Program-made: the position numbers and the translations under genes
Assembly (NCBI GenBank): GCA_026391115.1
Contig: JAPLER010000219.1
Location: 1-6,583, forward strand
Source: Bacteroidota bacterium
GTDB lineage: Bacteria > Bacteroidota > Bacteroidia > Chitinophagales > Chitinophagaceae
Direction: 5' to 3'
DNA: 6,583 bases
Notes under the pieces: model-generated
The model's database searches: none
What the model was told of the DNA's origin: nothing
What the model saw: only the letters and a program-made list of their open reading frames with translations
Shown: in pieces, positions 1 to 5,747 of the stretch
Layout of the letters: each line of letters starts with the position of its first letter
Numbering within the stretch: position 1 is the stretch's first letter

Positions 1-96
1 AATTATATAGGTAAAGATACTTTTTATGTAAGAGTGCAGGATGCCAGTACAACGCCAAATAGTTTAGTGCAAATGCACCTTATAAGTGTCTTTCCT
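1..96 (+). other. C-terminal edge of an Ig/cadherin-like module
   Basis: The first residues read NYIGKDTFYVRVQD, resembling the G-x-D-x-F-x-Y-x-V-x-D end strands of bacterial cadherin-like or tandem Ig-like modules. This shows that the protein continues to the left and that more modules probably lie upstream. The remainder of the module is outside the window, so the family assignment is tentative. Confidence 0.5.
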
Positions 97-3000
97 TCTA
101 TCATTGGTAATAGCTTACCTTTTTACCATATTATAGCAGGAGATAAAAATTTAAGTGGTAATTTATTAATAGAAATGCCTAGTTTACCTAAAACTAGCTT
201 AACTAATTTTATACCAGTAAATAGTAATGGTAGTTACAAAGATTCGAGCTCTAGAAAAGGATTGATTTCTATGATACCATTGCCAACAGATACTCTTTTT
301 GATCCAGTACAAGGCAACAGGTACATTTATAAGGCATTGCCTACATTAATACCTGCTTGTGATTATATGTTTGTTAAAAAAGATACTATTACCGATAGGA
401 TTGATACTGTTTATGTACCAATTGTTGTGTATTCTAAACCAATTAATGGTTTGCCAACAGGATGTTATGGAGCAGGTGGCTTGGTAGGGGATACAATTAA
501 ATTGCCTTATGTTATTTACCCAAATCCTAGAATTTATAGAAAAGGATTAATAACAACACCTTCTTGTCCAACGGATTCCATTATTACATTTAAAGGTGTT
601 GACTCTTCACTTAAAGTTACAGTAGGCACTAAAACACTTATTTCTCCTGCCATTAGATGGATTTGGAAAATAAGTGGTACATACAAAAATAATCCTGTTA
701 ATTATTTAGATACTGCAAAAATTACATCACACGCATTTGATACAGGAACTAAAGTTTGCATATCTCTAACTACCATCTTTACAAATGGAGCTACTAATTA
801 TTTTGACAGTTGCTTTATGTTCATTACAAGTAAAGTAAAATTTGGTGTATTTCCACTTAGATTATGTTTAGGACAACCTATAAAAGTACTTGATAGCACA
901 TACTCTAGAACAGGTGTAGATAGTATTTACTGGAATTTTGGCGATGGTAAATTTATAACCTATAGTAAAGGGTTTGATACAAATTATGTTTATAAAGATA
1001 CTGGTAGTTTTACAATAAGACATACTGTAAAAATTAATGGTTGTAATGCTGCCATTGATACAGTAGTTCAAAAAGTTTATGTATCTGCTAAACGCTTCCC
1101 CGTTATTGTTTATCCTTTAAATTGTATAGATACAAGCGGCAGAGCTGATTTTTGGTATGATAGCACTGGTGGTGGTGTACCAATTAAAACATATAAATGG
1201 TATTTTGGCGACCCAGCAAGTAATGCAGCAGATTCGTCCTCGCTTAATCCAACTTTTCACATTTATCCAAAGGAAAATATTTATACTGTAAAATTATATG
1301 TTGTGGATACAAGTGGTTGTAAAGGTGATACTACTACTACAGTTAACATACACATTTTACCTCATATTTTATTCAAACCATTTGCTACAGGAATATGTGC
1401 TAACGGTAGTCCAATCAATATTAAAGATTCTGCACTTTGTTTAAACAAGCAACGTGTTCAAGGGTATGGCAAGTTTAAAGGACCAGGTATTACAGATACA
1501 CTTGGCATATTTGATCCATCAAAAGCAAATCCTGGTGTAAATACCATTTGGTACATTTATACAAGTGGAAGTGGAGCTTGTGTAGATTCAGTATCGCAAC
1601 AAATAACTGTTTGGGCTAAACCCACTGTTGACTATAGTTATAGTCCTGCTGGTTGTTTACCTAAGGATGGTATAGCATCATTCCTAAATTTATCAAGTAA
1701 TTCTTTCAGTTTCATTTGGAATTTTGATGATGCTGCAAATTCAACTGCAGGTAACCCAAATGTTGTTGACTCTATTCATACTAAGCACACTTTTGCTAAT
1801 ACTGGTTTGCACAATATTAAACTAGTTGCTACAAGTGCTGATGGTTGTAAAGACTCTACAGCAAAAGCCATTACATTTAGCGTTACACCTGCAATAAATT
1901 ATCCTGCATTTCCTGCTGCTGGTATTTGCGAAAGTCAAACAACAGTTCCAGTAAACACAGCGTCTATTACTAATGGCGTTACTTTAGCTAGTGGTAATTA
2001 TTATGGTAATGGTGTTTCATTAACAGGTTCATTAAGTCCTGCTGTTTCTGGTTATGGCAATGATTCTTTAACTTATATAGCTACTTCAACTGGTGGTTGT
2101 GCTGATACTGCAATACAATATATTCTAGTTAAAGCTCGTCCGAGAATTGGATTCACATATCCTGCAGGTTGCTTGCCTGCAAATGGTATTGTACAATTTA
2201 CTGATACTAGTAAAATACCTGATGGTCAAACTGTACAAAGTTGTACTTGGAACTTTGGTCATTCATCAGCAGGCAACCCTGGTACTGCCAATGTGTGTAG
2301 CCCAAGTCATATTTACCCTTATGGTACTTATACTATTTATCACACTGTTACATCTTCTTTAGGTTGTACAACAGATACTACATTTAATGCCACCTTTAGT
2401 ATTTCGCCTAGTTTATACTTTAAGCCAATACCATCTGTTTGCGAAAATATAACTAGTGATACACTCTTCTCTTTAGCTGGTAGCAATAATATTACAGCTG
2501 TGCCTGGTAGTGGTGTGTTTAAAGGCCCTGGAATTGTGGATTCTGTAAAAGGAATTTTCAATCCTTTTCTTGCAGGTAGTGGTACGCATACTATTCATTA
2601 TATTTTTACTGCAACAAGTGGTTGTTCATTAGATACAACGCAAACTATCACAGTAAATGCAAGACCTAAAGGGCAATTTACTTTTACACCAAATGGTTGC
2701 TTAAATGCTAGTGGCACTGTTCAGTTTGACGCAAGTGCTATTACAGTTCAAGGTTCAACAATATCTAGTTATAATTGGAAATTTGAAGGGGTGAATTCAT
2801 CGATTGTTAATGGTGTCAATCCAACACATAATTATAGCGATGGTACAGATACAATTCTGTTAAATATACAAGCTGCTAATGGTTGTAGCTTTGATACAAT
2901 GCAAGTGAAAGCATTTAGCAGAGTTCCTTTATTAGATGTATTGGTTCAAAATAGTGTTTGCGAAAATGGCGGTACTATTACATTGCAACCTGCTAATGTT

Positions 3001-5661
3001 ATGAATGCTGTTGCAGGTGCAGGTGTATTTAGTAGCTTTAAAAATGCTGTTACTAACACTACCACAGGTACTTACGACCCAACTATTTCTGGCTGTGGAG
3101 TAGATACCATTTATTATACTTTTACAACAACTGCTGGTTGTGCTGCTACACAAAAATTAGCTGTTACTATTCTTTGTAGACCAAGAGGTGTATTTACTTT
3201 CACTCCAAATGGTGTTTGCTTAGACACTGCTGGTATTGTACAATTTGATGCATCTGGAATTACTGCTCCAAGTTCAACAATTCAAAGTTATAACTGGGAT
3301 TTTGGCAATGGTACAGGCTCTGGAGTAAACCCAACCAATGTTTACAACGAAGGAACTTATACTATTAAGCTAAACGTTAAAGCAAATAATACTTGTAGCT
3401 TTGATACATCAGTTACAACTACATTTAGCAGAACACCGCATTTGGATACGATTAGTTTATCATATATATGTACAAATGGAGGAACAGCAAATGTAATTCC
3501 ACCAAAAGTATTAAATGGTGTTAATGGTACTGGTTCGTTTAGTAGTTTTAAAGGAGCATGTTCTGCTACAGGTGTTTACGATCCTGCTATTTCTGGATTT
3601 GGTGTAGATACTATTTATTATACTTATACAAGTGTTGGTGGTTGTGTAGCTACTTCAAAATTTGCTGCTACAATTAAATCTCGCCCTACTGGTACATTTA
3701 CTTATAGCCCGTTAACAGGGTGTTTAAATACAAATGGTATAGTGCAGTTTGATGCAAGCAACTTTACTGCACCAGGTTCTTCTGTATCTGGCTATACTTG
3801 GGATTTTGGTAGCACTCCAACTGCAGGAACAGGTGTTAATCCAACACACGACTACAACGATGGAACTTACAATATTAAACTTAGAGTAGATGCTGCAAAT
3901 GGTTGCTGGTTTGATACAGCTATGAATGCAACATTTAATAAAACACCATTACTAGACACCATACCAAGTATTAACCCTTGTGAAAATGGAGGAACTGTGA
4001 ATTTAACAGCACCTAAAATTTTAAATGGAGCATCAGGTATTGGTGTATTTAGTAGCTTCAAAAATGCTGTTACAGGCAATGTTTACGATCCAAGTAAAGC
4101 TGGCTATGGCATTGATACTTTATATTACATTTTAACAAGTGCTGGTGGTTGCAGTGCGACACAAAAACTTGCAATAACTGTAAAAGCTCGACCTTATGGC
4201 ATATTTACATTTACACCTAATACAGGTTGTTTAGATGTAACTGGTAAAGTAACATTTACTAGTAATATCAGTGTACCTAACGCTGCTATAAGTTCTAGTA
4301 TTTGGAATTTTGGCGATGTAACTCCAAATGGTTCAGGAATTATAGTTTCTCATAACTATGCTGATGGAACATTCACAATAAAATTAACTACTACTGGTAA
4401 CAATGGTTGTTCTTCAGATACATCACTAACTACAACGTTTAATAGAACTCCGTTACTGGCGAATTTGCAGCAAGGCGATACCTGCGAGAATATTGGTTTA
4501 ATAACTTTAAGAACACCTCAAGTTATCAACGCTGTTGCAGGTACTGGAGTATTTAGTAGTTTTAAAAATGCTGTAACAAATGCAAGTGCTGGTACTTACG
4601 ACCCTGCTAAAGCTGGTTATGGAATAGACACAATTTTTTATACATATACAAGTGCTGCTGGTTGTGTTGCAACTAAATCATTAGCAATAAGAATATTAGG
4701 CAGGCCTCGTGGTCAATTTACATTTACACCAAACACAGGTTGCTTAGATGTAAGTGGATTGGTTAAATTTAGTACAAGTGGCATATCAGTTCCTGGCTCT
4801 TCGGTTAAAACCTATACTTGGGATTTTGAAGCTCCATCTACTTTAACAGGAACAGGTGGTGCACCTACCCATCCTTACAGTGATGGTACTTATGATATTA
4901 AGTTAAATGTATTGGGCAACAATACTTGTAGTTTTGATACAATGATGACTCAAAAATTCAGCAGAACACCATCTCTAGACCCAATTGTAATTAAAAATGT
5001 GTGTGCAAACGATGCACCATTCACACTAACTGCACCAAATGTAAACAATGGAGTTGCAGGACCTACAGGCGTGTTTACTAGTTATAGAAATGCTGTAACT
5101 GGCAATGGTGCTGTAGGGTATACTTATACTCCATTAGTTGGTAGTTATATTATCGATACTATTTATTATAAATTTATTTCTAATAATGGTTGCGAGGCAA
5201 ATGGTAAAAAAATAATCAATATTAATCCAGTACCGCAAATTAAACTTAAAGTATCTTCAGATGTATGTAAGGATACAACAACTAAATTTAGCGATGTTTC
5301 AACTATTAAAAGTGGACATATCGATAGTACTTGGTGGCATTTTTACGATTCAACTTATGTAAATCCTGTTGGTGGTATTATAGATAGAACATTTGATAGT
5401 GCAGCTACATATACCATTTACTTTACTGCAAAAAGCGATAGTGGTTGTATGGCAAATGATAGTGCAAAAATTACAGCTCGTCCACAACCAGTTGCTCTAT
5501 TTACAAAGGGAGATGTAGTATGTATGCCTAAAGGTACAGTGTACTTTACCAATAAATCTACATTGGCAACCAATGGAGGTACTATGAATTATGCTTGGAA
5601 TTTTGGCGATGCAGCAGGTTCTGGTATAAATCTTATAATAGTATTCAAAACTATCCTGTAA
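1..5661 (+). CDS. Giant multi-PKD/Ig-like repeat surface protein, N-terminal and central part (5' partial, frameshifted 3' end)
   Basis: The frame is open from base 1, so the true start lies upstream. The first candidate start inside the window, a GTG at 34, falls within a beta-strand motif (NYIGKDTFYVRVQD) and has no reason to be a real start. The translation is Thr/Ser/Asn/Gly-rich with no membrane segment. It reads, in order: an Ig/cadherin-like tail, an unassigned stretch, a degenerate PKD-like module, PKD1, eight PKD+Ig bimodules, PKD10 and the first half of PKD11. PKD modules are recognised by W-[ND]-F-G-[DN] followed about 25-35 residues later by a Y-x-x-G-T/S-[YF]-x-[IV] strand. Such repeats form extracellular beta-sandwich stalks in Bacteroidota adhesins and gliding or matrix proteins; ligand and exact role cannot be read from sequence. 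The last ten codons (5632-5661) are out-of-frame readthrough after a one-base loss. The reading continues in the CDS ending at 6560, and both are inferred to be one gene. Confidence 0.93.
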   Translation, partial: NYIGKDTFYVRVQDASTTPNSLVQMHLISVFPSIIGNSLPFYHIIAGDKNLSGNLLIEMPSLPKTSLTNFIPVNSNGSYKDSSSRKGLISMIPLPTDTLFDPVQGNRYIYKALPTLIPACDYMFVKKDTITDRIDTVYVPIVVYSKPINGLPTGCYGAGGLVGDTIKLPYVIYPNPRIYRKGLITTPSCPTDSIITFKGVDSSLKVTVGTKTLISPAIRWIWKISGTYKNNPVNYLDTAKITSHAFDTGTKVCISLTTIFTNGATNYFDSCFMFITSKVKFGVFPLRLCLGQPIKVLDSTYSRTGVDSIYWNFGDGKFITYSKGFDTNYVYKDTGSFTIRHTVKINGCNAAIDTVVQKVYVSAKRFPVIVYPLNCIDTSGRADFWYDSTGGGVPIKTYKWYFGDPASNAADSSSLNPTFHIYPKENIYTVKLYVVDTSGCKGDTTTTVNIHILPHILFKPFATGICANGSPINIKDSALCLNKQRVQGYGKFKGPGITDTLGIFDPSKANPGVNTIWYIYTSGSGACVDSVSQQITVWAKPTVDYSYSPAGCLPKDGIASFLNLSSNSFSFIWNFDDAANSTAGNPNVVDSIHTKHTFANTGLHNIKLVATSADGCKDSTAKAITFSVTPAINYPAFPAAGICESQTTVPVNTASITNGVTLASGNYYGNGVSLTGSLSPAVSGYGNDSLTYIATSTGGCADTAIQYILVKARPRIGFTYPAGCLPANGIVQFTDTSKIPDGQTVQSCTWNFGHSSAGNPGTANVCSPSHIYPYGTYTIYHTVTSSLGCTTDTTFNATFSISPSLYFKPIPSVCENITSDTLFSLAGSNNITAVPGSGVFKGPGIVDSVKGIFNPFLAGSGTHTIHYIFTATSGCSLDTTQTITVNARPKGQFTFTPNGCLNASGTVQFDASAITVQGSTISSYNWKFEGVNSSIVNGVNPTHNYSDGTDTILLNIQAANGCSFDTMQVKAFSRVPLLDVLVQNSVCENGGTITLQPANVMNAVAGAGVFSSFKNAVTNTTTGTYDPTISGCGVDTIYYTFTTTAGCAATQKLAVTILCRPRGVFTFTPNGVCLDTAGIVQFDASGITAPSSTIQSYNWDFGNGTGSGVNPTNVYNEGTYTIKLNVKANNTCSFDTSVTTTFSRTPHLDTISLSYICTNGGTANVIPPKVLNGVNGTGSFSSFKGACSATGVYDPAISGFGVDTIYYTYTSVGGCVATSKFAATIKSRPTGTFTYSPLTGCLNTNGIVQFDASNFTAPGSSVSGYTWDFGSTPTAGTGVNPTHDYNDGTYNIKLRVDAANGCWFDTAMNATFNKTPLLDTIPSINPCENGGTVNLTAPKILNGASGIGVFSSFKNAVTGNVYDPSKAGYGIDTLYYILTSAGGCSATQKLAITVKARPYGIFTFTPNTGCLDVTGKVTFTSNISVPNAAISSSIWNFGDVTPNGSGIIVSHNYADGTFTIKLTTTGNNGCSSDTSLTTTFNRTPLLANLQQGDTCENIGLITLRTPQVINAVAGTGVFSSFKNAVTNASAGTYDPAKAGYGIDTIFYTYTSAAGCVATKSLAIRILGRPRGQFTFTPNTGCLDVSGLVKFSTSGISVPGSSVKTYTWDFEAPSTLTGTGGAPTHPYSDGTYDIKLNVLGNNTCSFDTMMTQKFSRTPSLDPIVIKNVCANDAPFTLTAPNVNNGVAGPTGVFTSYRNAVTGNGAVGYTYTPLVGSYIIDTIYYKFISNNGCEANGKKIININPVPQIKLKVSSDVCKDTTTKFSDVSTIKSGHIDSTWWHFYDSTYVNPVGGIIDRTFDSAATYTIYFTAKSDSGCMANDSAKITARPQPVALFTKGDVVCMPKGTVYFTNKSTLATNGGTMNYAWNFGDAAGSGINLIIVFKTIL
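97..552 (+). other. Unassigned coding segment of the giant protein
   Basis: About 152 residues in the same open frame show no PKD W-x-F-G motif and do not align by eye to the downstream repeats. The composition is still beta-rich and extracellular-like (Asn, Thr, Tyr, Pro), with two Asp-Thr rich stretches (PTDTLFDP at about 286-303, KDTITDRIDTVYV at about 379-417). Two isolated cysteines occur, in PACDYM and TGCYG. It could be one or two diverged Ig-like modules or a distinct domain; I do not recognise it. Confidence 0.45.
553..840 (+). other. Degenerate PKD-like module
   Basis: The segment begins with a TPSCPTDS strand, has RWIWKISG at 655-678 where a PKD module carries W-x-F-G-D, and then SHAFDTGTKVCISL where PKD modules carry the h-x-F/Y-x-x-x-G-x-Y-x-[IV] strand. 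Position, length (96 residues) and order of these elements fit a diverged PKD fold, but the diagnostic FGD is lost. It directly precedes the first clear PKD module. Confidence 0.5.
841..1092 (+). other. PKD module 1
   Basis: This is an 84-residue PKD domain with the canonical WNFGDG at 931-948 and the later strand YVYKDTGSFTIRHTV. It carries the cysteine pair typical of this protein, one in the first strand (RLCLGQ) and one near the end (NGCNAA). It has no Ig partner; the next module is again a PKD, which starts the bimodule array. Confidence 0.85.
1093..1623 (+). repeat. Bimodule 1 (PKD2 + Ig1)
   Basis: The PKD part (1093-1362) has WYFGDP at 1198-1215 and TFHIYPKENIYTVKL. The Ig part (1363-1623) contains the GxFxGPGI core (GKFKGPGITD at 1468-1497), then GIFDPSKA and the end strand WYIYTSGSGACVDS. 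It is one of the archetypal, diverged units and ends with linker WAKP. An additional cysteine (SALCLN) lies in the Ig part. Confidence 0.85.
1624..2142 (+). repeat. Bimodule 2 (PKD3 + Ig2)
   Basis: The PKD part (1624-1890) has WNFDDA at 1717-1734, where Asp replaces the usual Gly of the FGD motif, and HTFANTGLHNIKL. The Ig part (1891-2142) starts after SVTP, has a shortened GNYYGNGVS core in place of GPGI, and closes with YGNDSLTYIATSTGGCADT and linker KARP. Confidence 0.82.
2143..2667 (+). repeat. Bimodule 3 (PKD4 + Ig3)
   Basis: The PKD part (2143-2409) has WNFGHS at 2248-2265 and HIYPYGTYTIYHTV. It carries two extra cysteines, at 2242-2244 (SCTWNF) and 2296-2298 (NVCSPS), besides the usual pair. 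The Ig part (2410-2667) retains the GPGI core (GVFKGPGIVD from 2512), followed by GIFNP, and ends with linker NARP. Confidence 0.85.
2668..3183 (+). repeat. Bimodule 4 (PKD5 + Ig4)
   Basis: The PKD part (2668-2928) has the degenerate WKFEGV at 2776-2793, a GVNPTH loop and YSDGTDTILL. The Ig part (2929-3183) is the first with the GVFSSFKNAVT core (3022-3054) instead of GPGI, followed by TYDP and GVDTIYYTF. It has two unusual cysteines, at 3094-3096 and 3175-3177, where sister units have an aromatic residue and Ala/Ser/Gly. Confidence 0.87.
3022..3053 (+). repeat. Near-identical 32-bp DNA repeat, copy 1 (Ig4 core)
   Basis: This stretch encodes GVFSSFKNAVT and is matched at 4042-4073 with a single C/T difference and at 4546-4577 with three differences. 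The surrounding sequence is considerably more diverged. It is the highest DNA-level identity I see between bimodules. Confidence 0.8.
3184..3687 (+). repeat. Bimodule 5 (PKD6 + Ig5)
   Basis: The PKD part (3184-3438) has WDFGNG at 3295-3312, GVNPTNVY and NEGTYTIKLNV. The Ig part (3439-3687) carries a variant core, GSFSSFKGACS from 3532, with one extra cysteine, then VYDPAISGFGVDTIYY and linker KSRP. It is the shortest unit at 168 residues. Confidence 0.87.
3688..4194 (+). repeat. Bimodule 6 (PKD7 + Ig6)
   Basis: The PKD part (3688-3948) has WDFGST at 3799-3816, GVNPTHDY and NDGTYNIKLRV. The Ig part (3949-4194) has the core GVFSSFKNAVT at 4042-4074, differing from that of bimodule 4 by one base over 32, then VYDPSKAGYGIDTLYY and linker KARP. 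Confidence 0.87.
4042..4073 (+). repeat. Near-identical 32-bp DNA repeat, copy 2 (Ig6 core)
   Basis: The same core in Ig6 differs by one synonymous third-position change (TTT to TTC) from the copy at 3022. Confidence 0.8.
4195..4707 (+). repeat. Bimodule 7 (PKD8 + Ig7)
   Basis: The PKD part (4195-4452) has WNFGDV at 4303-4320 and YADGTFTIKL; the G-V-N-P loop is replaced by GSGIIVSHN. The Ig part (4453-4707) has the core GVFSSFKNAVT at 4546-4578, then TYDPAKAGYGIDTIFY and linker LGRP. Confidence 0.87.
4546..4577 (+). repeat. Near-identical 32-bp DNA repeat, copy 3 (Ig7 core)
   Basis: The same core in Ig7 differs from the copy at 3022 by three synonymous third-position changes, so the encoded residues are identical. 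Confidence 0.78.
4708..5235 (+). repeat. Bimodule 8 (PKD9 + Ig8), last of the array
   Basis: The PKD part (4708-4971) has WDFEAP at 4819-4836, with Glu replacing Gly, then HPYSDGTYDIKLNV. The Ig part (4972-5235) has a drifted core, TGVFTSYRNAVT, and IIDTIYYKF, ending in INPVP instead of the xxRP linker. This marks the end of the bimodular pattern. Confidence 0.85.
5236..5490 (+). other. PKD module 10 (degenerate)
   Basis: This 85-residue module has WWHFYDS at 5332-5352 in the position of W-x-F-G-D, followed by RTFDSAATYTIYFTAKSDSGC. The cysteine pair is kept (DVCKDT and SGCMAN). It follows Ig8 and is followed directly by another PKD, so the PKD/Ig alternation stops here. Confidence 0.75.
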
Positions 5662-5747
5662 GCTTAACTGTTGGTTCAAAAGAATATGGTTGCTATAGTA
5701 CTTATTATGATACAATGAAACTACAGTTACCATTCTATCAAAAACCA
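5491..5747 (+). other. PKD module 11, interrupted by the frameshift
   Basis: The first half lies in the upstream frame (VVCMPKG, then WNFGDA at 5596-5613 and GSGIN), the second half in the downstream frame (YNSIQNYPVSLTVGSKEYGC). Only by joining both frames with one added base does a complete PKD module with both cysteines and the closing beta strand result. This is the main evidence that the two reading frames belong to one gene. Confidence 0.85.

Larger units (their letters stand above)
1093..5235 (+). repeat. Array of eight tandem PKD + Ig-like bimodules
   Basis: Eight direct in-frame repeats start at 1093, 1624, 2143, 2668, 3184, 3688, 4195 and 4708, with unit lengths of 531, 519, 525, 516, 504, 507, 513 and 528 bp. 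Each unit is a PKD domain of 82-90 residues closing with a Pro-ended linker (SRTP, NKTP, NRTP, SVTP), then an Ig-like domain of 82-88 residues closing with another Pro-ended linker (KARP, NARP, KSRP, LGRP, WAKP). The repeats are protein-level throughout and only locally near-identical at DNA level. Units 4-8 are most alike and units 1-3 more diverged. The array probably forms an elongated extracellular stalk. Confidence 0.92.

Noticed and set aside
868..1071. Minus-strand reading frame
   Set aside because: It lies wholly antisense to PKD module 1 and its product is a low-complexity Ile/Cys/Tyr-rich shadow of the repeat codons.
2147..2362. Alternative plus-strand frame inside PKD4
   Set aside because: It overlaps a well-supported PKD module in the main frame and shows no recognisable domain.
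2340..2561. Minus-strand reading frame, likewise 2932-3153, 3867-4079 and 5497-5748
   Set aside because: All are antisense to conserved PKD/Ig codons and arise because the repetitive main-strand codon use leaves few stops on the complement.
1093..5235. CRISPR or mobile-element repeat array
   Set aside because: The repeats are in-frame, about 515 bp long, diverged at DNA level and encode protein domains; there are no short identical repeats with unique spacers, no transposase and no terminal inverted repeats.
5595..5633. Separate gene starting with TTG at 5595
   Set aside because: Its first 13 codons overlap the WNFGDA motif of the upstream frame and encode nothing PKD-like. No ribosome binding site or signal peptide is present, and the homology begins only at 5634.
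5620..5661. Programmed -1 ribosomal frameshift
   Set aside because: No slippery heptamer and no obvious downstream stem are present, and the codon at the junction would lack the conserved Pro that a simple one-base restoration supplies.
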